DNA of 64,000 nucleotides from Clostridia bacterium (GTDB taxonomy: Bacteria > Bacillota > Clostridia > Lachnospirales > Lachnospiraceae): the NCBI GenBank assembly GCA_009929615.1, contig SAAB01000006.1, forward strand, positions 1 to 64,000, in the 5' to 3' direction. Below are positions 55,053 through 62,847 of this stretch, piece after piece (position 1 is the stretch's first letter; each line of letters starts with the position of its first letter). Position numbers and translations under genes: made by a program. The notes beneath the pieces are model-generated. The model ran no database searches, was not told where the DNA came from, and saw only the letters and a program-made list of their open reading frames with translations.

Positions 55053-55481
55053 ATGAAATACTCAACAAAAGTCAGTGATTCTGTTCATATATTAACCATG
55101 ATTGCCATTAACTCAGATGAGCGTTTGACAAGTGCCCAGATTGCTGAAAGCATCCATACCAATGCGGGATGTGTCCGCCAGCTGATGTCTGCTCTTCGGA
55201 AAGCTGATTTAATTGTCAGCGTTGCCGGACATCCGAAGCCGTCCTTATCAAAAGCCGCCTCTGAAATCACATTATTAGATGTCTATAAAGCTGTCGAGGG
55301 GGATACGCCTCTTCTGCACTTGGATACGCACACAAATCCAGCCTGTGGTGTTGGTGTCAATATCCAGTTCGCCCTGCAGGATTATTTCAATGATGTGCAG
55401 AATGCTGCCGAAACATCCATGTCCGGAATTACTCTACAGGACATTATCAATCGCTTTTATGGCAAAGTTGGAGAGATTTAA
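55053..55481 (+). CDS. Rrf2 family transcriptional regulator
   Basis: This 142-residue Rrf2-type winged-helix protein (MKYSTKVSDSVHILTMIA, then TNAGCVRQLMSALRKADLI) resembles YwnA-like members. It has only one Cys in the region where IscR/NsrR carry three Fe-S ligands (PACGVGVN), so it is probably not a cluster sensor. It sits between the divergent sirtuin pair and the convergent third sirtuin gene, overlapping the latter by 35 bp. Confidence 0.85.
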   Translation: MKYSTKVSDSVHILTMIAINSDERLTSAQIAESIHTNAGCVRQLMSALRKADLIVSVAGHPKPSLSKAASEITLLDVYKAVEGDTPLLHLDTHTNPACGVGVNIQFALQDYFNDVQNAAETSMSGITLQDIINRFYGKVGEI

Positions 55482-56448
55482 TCAAATCTCTCCATTTCTT
55501 TTTTACATCTTCTAAAACTCTGGCAATATCGCCACGAATAGCCATCCCTTTATCTTCAATCTGCTCCGGAAGAAAATCATACTGAGCATTCACTGAGATA
55601 TATCTGGCATCGGGAAGGTTCATCGTCAGATTCCAGAAAGGCTCTTGAATAAACATTGGAGTCATTCGTCCAACTCCCAGCTCTATAAAGAGAATTTTTT
55701 TACTTCCATTCTTCTGAATATAATCGGATATTTTTTTATACTGTTCCTCATATTTTTTTCCCTGAAGAAAGTTCCCATATCCCCGTACCCAAGGGAATAA
55801 CTCTGCTCCACAATGCGGACAGTGTGGAATTAACTCCGTTGGAATACTGGTTCCCTCTCCCATAGCTTGAAACATTTCTTCAACAGGCTGAACCGCATCA
55901 TAGGTTTCATCACAGCATGAACGTGAGCACTGGAAAAACCGATGATCTCCCTGAATCTCACTCACCTGGGCTTCCGGGTATAATCGCATAAACTGGGTAT
56001 CCTGATTGGTAGTCAGAATGTGGAAATCTTTGTTTTTTAATATGGTATCCAAATCCACATAAGGTTTGCGAACCGGTGCGTGCTGGGTTGTGTGCAGAAA
56101 AGTGGCCAAATATCCCCAGAATTCCTCCCGGGTTTTATAGCTGTGCATCATCCCTGAAAATGCCCCCTGAAAACCATATTTTTTTGCAAACTTTCCAAAA
56201 TGTTCCATATATGAGGGTGTTGCCGCATAATAAAAATCTCCACCACCGGCAGCTGAAAGTCCTGATGCACCACCTACTACAACGCATTCTGCCTCTTTCA
56301 CCTGTCTGGCAAATTCCTTCACCTGCTCATCATAAGACTTTGCTTCGTTATCCGTAAGTTTTACAACCGTCCGCCCGGATGCATACACACCATAGTGTCC
56401 TGAATAATTAAACTGGGCCTGGGTTACTAAATCTTCATAAAAAGTCAT
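55447..56448 (-). CDS. Class M-like sirtuin, paralogue 3
   Basis: This 333-residue SIR2-fold protein has a 45-residue N-terminal extension, the NAD loop GGASGLSAAGG (59-69), TTNQD (146-150), Gln166 (EIQGD) in place of the catalytic His, and zinc cysteines at CSRSC and CPHCG (210/213). It shares the full SirTM-type active site with paralogue 1. Its 3' end overlaps the Rrf2 gene and holds that gene's terminator. Its ribosome binding site lies in an inverted repeat. Confidence 0.8.
   Translation of the reverse strand: MTFYEDLVTQAQFNYSGHYGVYASGRTVVKLTDNEAKSYDEQVKEFARQVKEAECVVVGGASGLSAAGGGDFYYAATPSYMEHFGKFAKKYGFQGAFSGMMHSYKTREEFWGYLATFLHTTQHAPVRKPYVDLDTILKNKDFHILTTNQDTQFMRLYPEAQVSEIQGDHRFFQCSRSCCDETYDAVQPVEEMFQAMGEGTSIPTELIPHCPHCGAELFPWVRGYGNFLQGKKYEEQYKKISDYIQKNGSKKILFIELGVGRMTPMFIQEPFWNLTMNLPDARYISVNAQYDFLPEQIEDKGMAIRGDIARVLEDVKKKWRDLIKSLQLCHKSD
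55470..55503 (+). terminator. rrf2 terminator inside the sirtuin 3 coding end
   Basis: GGAGAGATTT-AATC-AAATCTCTCC is a perfect 10-bp stem followed by a T-rich tract (TTTCTTTTTT). It ends the Rrf2 transcript within the last 20 codons of the convergent sirtuin gene. Confidence 0.75.
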
Positions 56449-56456
56449 AATTAAAA

Positions 56457-56532
56457 AATCCTTTCCGATTTATCTTTGATGTTATTTTAATATTAACAGC
56501 AATAGTTTAGCATCGTCGGAAAGGATTGTCAA
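56457..56532 (-). promoter_or_regulatory. Sirtuin 3 promoter nested in a 12-bp inverted repeat
   Basis: TTGACA (56532-56527) and TAAACT (56509-56504) have a 17-bp spacer on the minus strand. The arms AATCCTTTCCGA (56527-56516) and TCGGAAAGGATT (56468-56457) are perfect complements. The first lies in the promoter spacer and the second holds the ribosome binding site AAAGGA of sirtuin 3. Confidence 0.55.
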
Positions 56533-56542
56533 TAGTTGTTAT

Positions 56543-57574
56543 CTATTCACATAATCGTTTAAATCGGGGATTGCCCCTTAAAAAGGCCGAATCTTCGCCT
56601 TTTTCAAGTGCTCGTTTCATCATGATTTTCATCTTATCACTTCCACTGTCTTCTTTAAAAGTCATATGTTGATACAACTTTGAATTTTTAATTTCAAACA
56701 TTGTATCTATTCCCTTTAACAGTTCCTCAAGGGCATCCAGACTTTCGTCAACTTTCTTCATTTCAGCATACACTTCAAATTTTGAAGATGCAGGTATATA
56801 AGTCCCCAAATCCAAAAGGACACATAGTTTTTCGGAAAGTTCTGCATATTTCAAAGCCTCCTCATATTGATTTTCCCTACAGAGTAAAGATATAATTTGC
56901 ATGAGACTGCCCGCAATGGCATTGGCATTTTTATAAATCATACTTTCATGAATTTCATAAGCTTTGGCATATTCTTTTTTTGCTTCATAAAGATTCCCCT
57001 GAATGGTTCGTTTGTCAAAGCCTAAAGGGGGAATCTGGTCCAGTAACCGCTGTGCCTCTTCAAATTCGCCATGATGGATATAATTCTGTGAAAGAAACAT
57101 AATGGCTGTATTTGCCAGTTCTTTATCTTCTGAAAAAGCCACACTTTCAAACCAGGCTAAAATCTGTTTATGGTATTTTTCCCGAATATCCAAATCCTCG
57201 TTTTCCATGTTAACATAACCATTTAAAATCTGGGCCAGACACAATACCAGTTTATCGCAGTGTGGATAGTTCTTAATGATTCCACGTGCCTTTTCAAAGG
57301 TTTGGGGAAATCCGTTACTAAAAATCTCTTCGGAAATTTCATTGATGATATTTCCGATTTCCACATCCGTCAATTCTTCACGAAATGAAAGGAGGGTATC
57401 TACATCCGTCTTTAGGATTCTTGCCAGGGGCGCCAATAAAGTAATATCCGGGTAAGAAATGCCATTCTCCCATTTATTCACTGCCGGTGCTGAAACCCCC
57501 AGATAGTTTGCCACCTGTTCCTGGGTCAATTTCTGTTCTTTTCTATATTTTCGTATAAGTTCGTTTATTTTCAT
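56543..57574 (-). CDS. XRE-family regulator with TPR-like C-terminal domain
   Basis: The product has 343 residues when started at 57574 (GGAGG 12 nt upstream; longer starts have no site). The N-terminal HTH is clear (KLTQEQVANYLGVSAPAVNKWENG, split by normal spacing, about 12-35), followed by about 270 residues of TPR-like helical pairs. Proteins of this plan resemble peptide-sensing or stress regulators. It is upstream of sirtuin 3 on the same strand, but the inverted repeat between them should separate expression. Confidence 0.78.
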   Translation of the reverse strand: MKINELIRKYRKEQKLTQEQVANYLGVSAPAVNKWENGISYPDITLLAPLARILKTDVDTLLSFREELTDVEIGNIINEISEEIFSNGFPQTFEKARGIIKNYPHCDKLVLCLAQILNGYVNMENEDLDIREKYHKQILAWFESVAFSEDKELANTAIMFLSQNYIHHGEFEEAQRLLDQIPPLGFDKRTIQGNLYEAKKEYAKAYEIHESMIYKNANAIAGSLMQIISLLCRENQYEEALKYAELSEKLCVLLDLGTYIPASSKFEVYAEMKKVDESLDALEELLKGIDTMFEIKNSKLYQHMTFKEDSGSDKMKIMMKRALEKGEDSAFLRGNPRFKRLCE

Positions 57575-57599
57575 CACACTTCCTCCTGTCTTATAAAAA

Positions 57600-57640
57600 G
57601 TAAAGGCCTTTGCTACTTTAACAATAGCAAAAGCCTTTGA
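57600..57640 (-). terminator. Terminator between the LuxR-type and XRE-type genes
   Basis: AAAGGC-TTTTGCTA and its near-complement form a stem with one bulge across a short loop; TTTACTTTTT follows on the minus strand. Confidence 0.65.
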
Positions 57641-57698
57641 CCAAAACAAGTGAATCCTTATCATGTTTTCGTTAATTTTATTAACCGCCGGTTATTTC

Positions 57699-58835
57699 TT
57701 ATTTCATCCAGACAGCCTGTACATCCCGCACAGCTATCGCATCTTTAATTTTTACATTCTTATCAATTCCCAGCTTCGCATAAGCCTTTCGAACATGGTA
57801 TTTGACTGTGCCTTTTACAATATGAATTTCTTCCGCGATTTCTTTATCTGAATAGCCTTCAGCCATCCGATACAGAATCTTTCTTTCCTGCTCTGTAAGT
57901 GGTTTGTTTTCTGACGCCAGAATCTTATGTAAGGTGCTGACTCGTTCCCGAAAGCCATCGGCAATACGGCTGACTTCCCTGACACCTTCCTCGCTGTATT
58001 CTGCAAGGATCTCATTGACATATTCTCTGCCGAATTCATCTATAAACTCCGCCAAAACAAGCCAGAGCTTTTCCTCAGCCAACAACTTCACTGCCAAACG
58101 AAGACTCTCATCCATTTCAGCCATGAGATGCAGCTGACCATAGTTACCAGCTTTTAAAATCTCCAGGTAAATAAAAAACAATCTGTTATTGTCAATATGA
58201 TAAAACTGCTGTGCCTCAGCTATCGCATTGAGGGATAAAAGCGGTTCTCCAACATATGACAGGTATTGGGCACTGGTAAACATGGCTGTAGCCAGGTTTT
58301 GTGGGTGAATGCTGTTCTCCCCATAATAGGGTTTCTGATGAATACAGCATACACCAAATTCACGATTTCGTATCCACATGGGAACTTCGGCCATCATGGC
58401 TAACGCCATACAAGACATAGCTCTGTAGAGTTGTGCTGCCTCCCGGCACCGCTTACCGGCAGATGAATTTTCTGCAAGATCTGCGATATAAATGGTCGCC
58501 TCTTTCCACATCCTCTTATCCAGACCATGCCGTGCCATCAATTCCAATAAATAGGCCGCTCCCAGACACTGCATATAAGCTGTTTCATCATCCTTCACAA
58601 GTTTCCTGTCCTGGAAAATCTGCCAGGCTGTCTCCTGAGCTTCTATAATATCTCCACGATAAAACGCCGCATAGCCCTTAAATAATGCAAGACCAATCTG
58701 ACAGCTCTTTCCCTTTATCTTTCCTTCTAGTTCTTCAAATCCTGTTTTCACCTGTTCTGCGGTTTCCCAAAGGTACATGCCTCCGATAAAAGGATTTTCG
58801 CATTCCAGTGCCTCCAGTATATATTTTTCGTCCAT
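57699..58835 (-). CDS. LuxR-type regulator with helical sensor domain (MalT-like, no AAA domain)
   Basis: This 378-residue protein has a C-terminal LuxR HTH (about 313-375; LTEQERKILYRMAEGYSDKEIAEEI and GTVKYHVRKAYAKLG are its two parts). The N-terminal 300 residues are helical, like the TPR/superhelical part of MalT-type regulators, but the P-loop NTPase domain is absent. It could therefore be a shortened MalT-like activator. No target is evident nearby. Confidence 0.75.
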   Translation of the reverse strand: MDEKYILEALECENPFIGGMYLWETAEQVKTGFEELEGKIKGKSCQIGLALFKGYAAFYRGDIIEAQETAWQIFQDRKLVKDDETAYMQCLGAAYLLELMARHGLDKRMWKEATIYIADLAENSSAGKRCREAAQLYRAMSCMALAMMAEVPMWIRNREFGVCCIHQKPYYGENSIHPQNLATAMFTSAQYLSYVGEPLLSLNAIAEAQQFYHIDNNRLFFIYLEILKAGNYGQLHLMAEMDESLRLAVKLLAEEKLWLVLAEFIDEFGREYVNEILAEYSEEGVREVSRIADGFRERVSTLHKILASENKPLTEQERKILYRMAEGYSDKEIAEEIHIVKGTVKYHVRKAYAKLGIDKNVKIKDAIAVRDVQAVWMK

Positions 58836-58942
58836 TTGTTAACTCTTATATGGATTTTATATTATATAGTATATGTCTTTCTCTTCTTAAGCACAACTTC
58901 ATCGCCAAAAAATGAGCGAATTATTTTGTATTTTTCACATTT

Positions 58943-59293
58943 TTAGAGTGAATCGGGATTTGATTTTCTTCGTGCTTCGCACTTACAGATTCCAAGGTCT
59001 ATATTTTCCTCCTGTGGAAAATGGACACAGGTCAGGCACCATTTGCTCGGATACCCCTCCGGTTTATGTTCAAAATGCTCACAGCCATCATCCAATGCAT
59101 ACATAATACGATATCCCTCTTCATCATAATATTTTTCCTGATGTAAATCGGGAAAAATTGGCATAATATCATTCTGAAGCCGCTCCTCTTCTCCATAATA
59201 ACCATAATAAATAGAAAAGGTATGACCGCCTATTTTTATTATTTTATACAGGTCACCCTCTTTAGGGTTAACTTCTGTTTCATATATCTCCAC
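58943..59293 (-). CDS. Unknown protein with C-terminal Cys cluster
   Basis: This 116-residue protein is acidic and aromatic-rich in its first two thirds and carries cysteines at CEHFEH, WCLTCVHF and GICKCEARRK, a possible metal site. It begins MEIYETEVNPKEGDLYKI and has no signal or membrane segment. I do not recognise the family. It stands alone between the LuxR-type gene and the alarmone-synthetase remnant. Confidence 0.55.
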   Translation of the reverse strand: MEIYETEVNPKEGDLYKIIKIGGHTFSIYYGYYGEEERLQNDIMPIFPDLHQEKYYDEEGYRIMYALDDGCEHFEHKPEGYPSKWCLTCVHFPQEENIDLGICKCEARRKSNPDSL

Positions 59294-59335
59294 AACTTCG
59301 CCTCCTCATTAAGTTTCCACTGCTTCCACCTTCCT

Positions 59336-59521
59336 TTATTGTAAAAGAAAAACCTCACCTTGTGAACTGACCAAAAGGTAAGGTTTTTTAATCTTTTCAA
59401 TCGTTTCAATATCTGATTGACTCATTAACATCCTGGCAACATAATATACATCTGACATTGCCGGAATCCCTTTATTCTTCATTTTTTCATGAATACTTTC
59501 CGGTGATTTTACTCTGCTCAC
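59336..59521 (-). pseudogene. Remnant of a small alarmone (p)ppGpp synthetase
   Basis: The fragment starts SRVKSPESIHEKMKNKGIP and then jumps to VYYVARMLMSQSDIETIE. Both pieces resemble RelQ/YjbM-type synthetases, where they are separated by the segment containing the DIAGIRVxC motif, which is missing here. The 5' part, the catalytic centre and the 3' part are absent and the tail is formed by terminator-like sequence. It starts at GTG without a good ribosome binding site. It is best read as a decayed gene. Confidence 0.55.
59355..59390 (+). terminator. Terminator-like hairpin inside the alarmone-synthetase remnant
   Basis: AAAACCT-C-ACCTT and AAGGT-A-AGGTTTT pair with one bulge and are followed by T6 on the plus strand. 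It overlaps the remnant's last codons. Confidence 0.4.
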
Positions 59522-59558
59522 AATTGTTTGAGGAATATTAATTTGATAATTTATAAAA

Positions 59559-59596
59559 AAGAAGACCTTTAGACTATTTATCTAAAGGCCTTCTTC
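59559..59596 (-). terminator. Terminator of the VOC gene and the operon upstream of it
   Basis: AAGAAG-CCTTTAGA and its complement (one mismatch) flank a 7-nt loop and are followed by T6 on the minus strand, 15 bp after the VOC stop codon. Confidence 0.8.
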
Positions 59597-59610
59597 TCGC
59601 CAAATTGAAT

Positions 59611-60069
59611 TTAGTACAAACAAGCATTTACGAATTTCATAGGTACATCCATACGCTCTGCGACTTGCTCTGATGTCATACCGCTATCTAAAAAACGCTT
59701 GCAAACTACTTTCATATTTTCCCCAATCTCAATAATGTGCTTGTCGGGGTCATAAATTCTAACCACTCGCTGTCCCCATGAATGCTCCTTGACAGGGTGG
59801 ACATATTCCACATTATACCTTTTCAGTTTTTCGGCAAACTTGTCAAAATCCTCTTCTTCAAAGTATATTTCAAAACTATTACTGCCAAATGAAACATTGT
59901 CTCTACCAATAAATTCCTGCCAAGTTTCAAGTGTTTGTAATGCTAAACCACCCGTCAAAGTTTTGTTTGCTCCAAAGTCCATAATAACATGGAGTCCAAA
60001 CATTTTTTTGTAAAATTCAACGGACTTATCTATATCCGTTACTACCAACATGGGATTTTTGATTTTCAT
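59611..60069 (-). CDS. VOC (glyoxalase/bleomycin-resistance) family protein
   Basis: The product has 152 residues from the ATG at 60069 (GGAGGTAGAG upstream); longer in-frame starts run into the nitroreductase gene. The VOC fold is recognisable (MKIKNPMLVVTDIDKSVEFYKKMFGL, then IYDPDKHIIEIGE with metal-type residues). A C-terminal addition of about 30 residues (SGMTSEQVAERMDVPMKFVN) looks like a small helix-turn-helix. Role unknown. Confidence 0.78.
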   Translation of the reverse strand: MKIKNPMLVVTDIDKSVEFYKKMFGLHVIMDFGANKTLTGGLALQTLETWQEFIGRDNVSFGSNSFEIYFEEEDFDKFAEKLKRYNVEYVHPVKEHSWGQRVVRIYDPDKHIIEIGENMKVVCKRFLDSGMTSEQVAERMDVPMKFVNACLY

Positions 60070-60847
60070 CAACTCTACCTCCACAATTCCGATTTGTTTT
60101 TTTTTTTTGAAACACATACCGTGCAATAAAAGTCTTTTCCGCACTATCATCTGACGCATCTGCAAGCAGCACTCTTTCAAATGAAATACCTTCGTGTTCA
60201 AGGCAGGTTTCCAGAATATAAAGGAAAATTCCCATATCTATTTTGTTGTAATAACTCACCTTATTTACAGGCATAATTCCTCTTTTTCCAGGTTTTTTGT
60301 ATCTGTATATCAGCAATTCTTCACCTGTGTTTTCGACAATCCATGGTTGTGTGTTGCAGGCACTGGGCGCAAAACGAACAATCTCTGCAATGCTCATGGT
60401 TTCCCCAGTCCAGATTTCATCCAACGGTTTTCTCTTTGACTTGAACATATCCTTACGGAACTTGTCCTCCGGCATTTTTGCAATGGAGATCATGATAACA
60501 TAGTCAAGACCGTCCAGCAGCATATTCTTCGGCTTTCCTATCCCAAACCATAACGCACCGATATCTTCTGAAGCGAGATATAGATCAATCTGTTCGCCCA
60601 TGTAACCGATATTTCTCAGGTACTCATCTTTTGTTTCACTGTAAAACAAAATGCAATACTCTGCACCCCGACTGCAGGTAGTCTCTGATTCGGGAACAAT
60701 GCAGATTTTCGTTCTAATTTTTTGATCAAGGGGTTCTACGGACTGAATGAAAATTTCAAGCTTTTCAATATCTTCATCTGCCAGTTTCCCTGTATTTTTA
60801 AATGTATGGAATGATTTTCGTTTAAATATCTGTCTATAGTTGTCCAT
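60026..60847 (-). CDS. TM1586-type nitroreductase, 3' end with A12 tract
   Basis: This 273-residue protein resembles the putative-nitroreductase family typified by TM1586 (FAPSACNTQPW in the second half, GDIGALWFGIGKP-like region in the first). It ends in a frame that runs 44 bp into the VOC gene. A run of 12 A residues on the coding strand (plus 60097-60108) precedes this overhang; one more A would give a stop just before the VOC ribosome binding region. The two frames may coexist by slippage. Confidence 0.75.
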   Translation of the reverse strand: MDNYRQIFKRKSFHTFKNTGKLADEDIEKLEIFIQSVEPLDQKIRTKICIVPESETTCSRGAEYCILFYSETKDEYLRNIGYMGEQIDLYLASEDIGALWFGIGKPKNMLLDGLDYVIMISIAKMPEDKFRKDMFKSKRKPLDEIWTGETMSIAEIVRFAPSACNTQPWIVENTGEELLIYRYKKPGKRGIMPVNKVSYYNKIDMGIFLYILETCLEHEGISFERVLLADASDDSAEKTFIARYVFQKKKTNRNCGGRVDENQKSHVGSNGYR

Positions 60848-60865
60848 TCACTCACCTTCACAAAT

Positions 60866-61258
60866 TTACTGCAATGCTTTCTCCAAATCGGAAACATACA
60901 ATGCCTGCTGCTTTTTCAGAAACGCTTTCACAAAAGGCTTCATAACCAGCTTCTTTGCTGTCACATCTTCTGTAAAATCAATCTCCGTCTGTCCATCTTT
61001 TTCTGTGAAAATGCCAGTCCAATGTCCCTTCATGTTGTCATTCTCCATATCAAATTCCCAGCGCTTGCACGGTTTAGAAGCAGTAATGGTAAATGTGGTA
61101 GGATACCCGTCTTTTGTATATTCCACGAACTGATTTTCATTTATAATCTCAATTTTACTCAAATCACTGCGCCACTGATAATTTTCCAACGAAGTGACAA
61201 CATTCCACACATCTTCTACCTTGCTTGTAAATGAGGCTTTTATATTCGAAATTGCCAT
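60866..61258 (-). CDS. SRPBCC/polyketide-cyclase-like protein
   Basis: This 130-residue START-like protein (NIKASFTSKVEDVWNVVTSLENYQWRS split by helix, then TEIDFTEDVTAKKLVMKPFV) has a hydrophobic ligand pocket fold. A GGAG site lies 9 nt upstream. Such proteins bind lipids or small aromatic ligands or act as stress proteins. It is 18 bp upstream of the nitroreductase gene. Confidence 0.8.
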   Translation of the reverse strand: MAISNIKASFTSKVEDVWNVVTSLENYQWRSDLSKIEIINENQFVEYTKDGYPTTFTITASKPCKRWEFDMENDNMKGHWTGIFTEKDGQTEIDFTEDVTAKKLVMKPFVKAFLKKQQALYVSDLEKALQ

Positions 61259-61281
61259 TGTTTTTCTCCTTTACAGTGCGG

Positions 61282-62064
61282 TTATACTTTCTGAAATAAG
61301 AGATTGTTTACTCTTTCCGTTATCCAGATTTCCTCATCGGTAATCTCCAGTCCATAGCCCTTTATCACTTGCTCATCAAATCTGGTCAAAATATCATTAA
61401 ATTCTAAAGAATCCTGCTTTTTCCTTGGGAAACAAATCCTCGTTTCAAAACAATCCGTCCGTTCGAAGCCTGCCATTTTTCCAATTTCCTGCCACTCTTT
61501 TTTCGTATAAAATTTGATATGTCCGTCTTTTTTCATTTGCATATATGCGTCTACAAATCGTTCCGAATCATTCTCATTTGGTGCCGGATCAGTAAGGAAG
61601 AATGTCCCCTTGGGCTTCAATACTCTGTTGATTTCCCAAAATGTATCCTTGATAGCCGGAAAATGGTGCAGTGCATATCGTGTAATAACCATGTCGAAGG
61701 ATTGATCTGTAAATGGAAATGTCAGACCATCATAACTCACAAATTGGATATTATTCATTCCGTCAGCTACAGCCCTCTTACGATTCTTCTCCAATGCCTG
61801 CTCGACAATATCCAATCCGATTACTTCTGATTTTGGATACTGTGCTGCAATGGGAAATGCTAAATATCCCGTTCCGGTTCCCAAATCAAGGATTCTCATA
61901 CCGTCATTGATTTTTAGGCAGTGTAGGATTTGCTCAAGATGAGCTTGATCCTGAGTCTGTTTATTATAGAAGTTTTCGATTTCGAAACTTTCCTCAAAAC
62001 CTTTTTTTGTATTTTCAATGCTTATGGAGAGTTTGCTTTCTGCTGTTATTTCTTTTTTATTCAT
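61282..62064 (-). CDS. Class I SAM-dependent methyltransferase (UbiE-like)
   Basis: This 260-residue methyltransferase has motif I ILDLGTGTGYLAF (58-70), motif II GLDIVEQAL, FDMVITRYALHHFP near 130 and a UbiE-like VLKPKGTFFLTDP. A GAGGAG site precedes the ATG. The substrate is unknown; it is part of the minus-strand small-enzyme run. Confidence 0.85.
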   Translation of the reverse strand: MNKKEITAESKLSISIENTKKGFEESFEIENFYNKQTQDQAHLEQILHCLKINDGMRILDLGTGTGYLAFPIAAQYPKSEVIGLDIVEQALEKNRKRAVADGMNNIQFVSYDGLTFPFTDQSFDMVITRYALHHFPAIKDTFWEINRVLKPKGTFFLTDPAPNENDSERFVDAYMQMKKDGHIKFYTKKEWQEIGKMAGFERTDCFETRICFPRKKQDSLEFNDILTRFDEQVIKGYGLEITDEEIWITERVNNLLFQKV

Positions 62065-62127
62065 GCGTTCACTCCTCTAAAACTCCCGGTTCTTGTATTT
62101 CGGTTCATCCGCTCTGCAAACCGGAAT

Positions 62128-62415
62128 TTAACTCGCTATTATTCCACGTCCTCTCAATCTATCTATGAATGATTTTCTGGAAAATACTATAAATTTATGA
62201 ATTGTGCCGTTTTTGAAAGATAATGATACAGTTGGAAATACAAACAGCCAACCAATCTTTGCATCTACCATATTTTCAAAAGACATCTCCAAATTTCTAT
62301 ACTCTGGAGCAACGGTTAGTTTATTTGTTCTATATGTCACTTTCTCATCATCAAAATACAATGCACCACCCAAAATACCATTATGACAGAAACTTGCAAT
62401 ATAAATATCCTTCAT
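62128..62415 (-). CDS. PH/GRAM-like domain protein
   Basis: This 95-residue protein (start 62415, GGAGG upstream; the ATG at 62448 lacks a site) has the strand pattern of a bacterial GRAM/PH-like domain (IYIASFCHNGILGGALYF split by turns, then VSLSFKNGTIHKFIVFSRK). It has no membrane segment. Function unknown. Confidence 0.6.
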   Translation of the reverse strand: MKDIYIASFCHNGILGGALYFDDEKVTYRTNKLTVAPEYRNLEMSFENMVDAKIGWLFVFPTVSLSFKNGTIHKFIVFSRKSFIDRLRGRGIIAS

Positions 62416-62471
62416 CTTTATGTCCTCCGTAAACACCGATTTGCTCAATTCAACTCACCAGCATACAAAGG

Positions 62472-62810
62472 TTATCTGCGATTTTTAAGATTTTCCAGTG
62501 CCTGTTCATTATTAGAAGTTACCATTCCAAGTGTTTCGCATTTATCCATCTCATCGCAGTCACCGCAAGTACTTACCTTCTTGCCAGCAGCACATTTTCT
62601 AATCGGGCACATGGCGTTACAAAACGGGGTTTTCACCCCATCTACACGGCATCCGACACAATTAATCATTTCTGCTGTAATCTCTGCCCCGTTTAGCTCA
62701 CTCCATAACTTAGCCGTCTTTTCCCGCAACTTATTATCATCATTAAGTGTTGCAATACGAGCATCACATTTTTCACAATCCAAACCGCAATAAGCAATTA
62801 AATCCTTCAT
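62472..62810 (-). CDS. DUF3795 Cys-rich protein
   Basis: This 112-residue protein (start 62810, GAGGAGG upstream) contains eleven cysteines in pairs (YCGLDCEKCDA, CVGCR, CNAMCPIRKC, CGDCDEMDKC), the pattern of the DUF3795 family. It probably binds zinc or an iron-sulfur centre. Function unknown. Confidence 0.8.
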   Translation of the reverse strand: MKDLIAYCGLDCEKCDARIATLNDDNKLREKTAKLWSELNGAEITAEMINCVGCRVDGVKTPFCNAMCPIRKCAAGKKVSTCGDCDEMDKCETLGMVTSNNEQALENLKNRR

Positions 62811-62847
62811 TCTTCTTCCTCCTCGTGCATATATATTCCTGTTAAGT

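Noticed and set aside
60070-60201. 44-residue N-terminal extension of the VOC protein
   Set aside because: It overlaps the nitroreductase gene including the A12 tract, is basic and unlike VOC proteins, and the GGAGGTAG site marks 60069.
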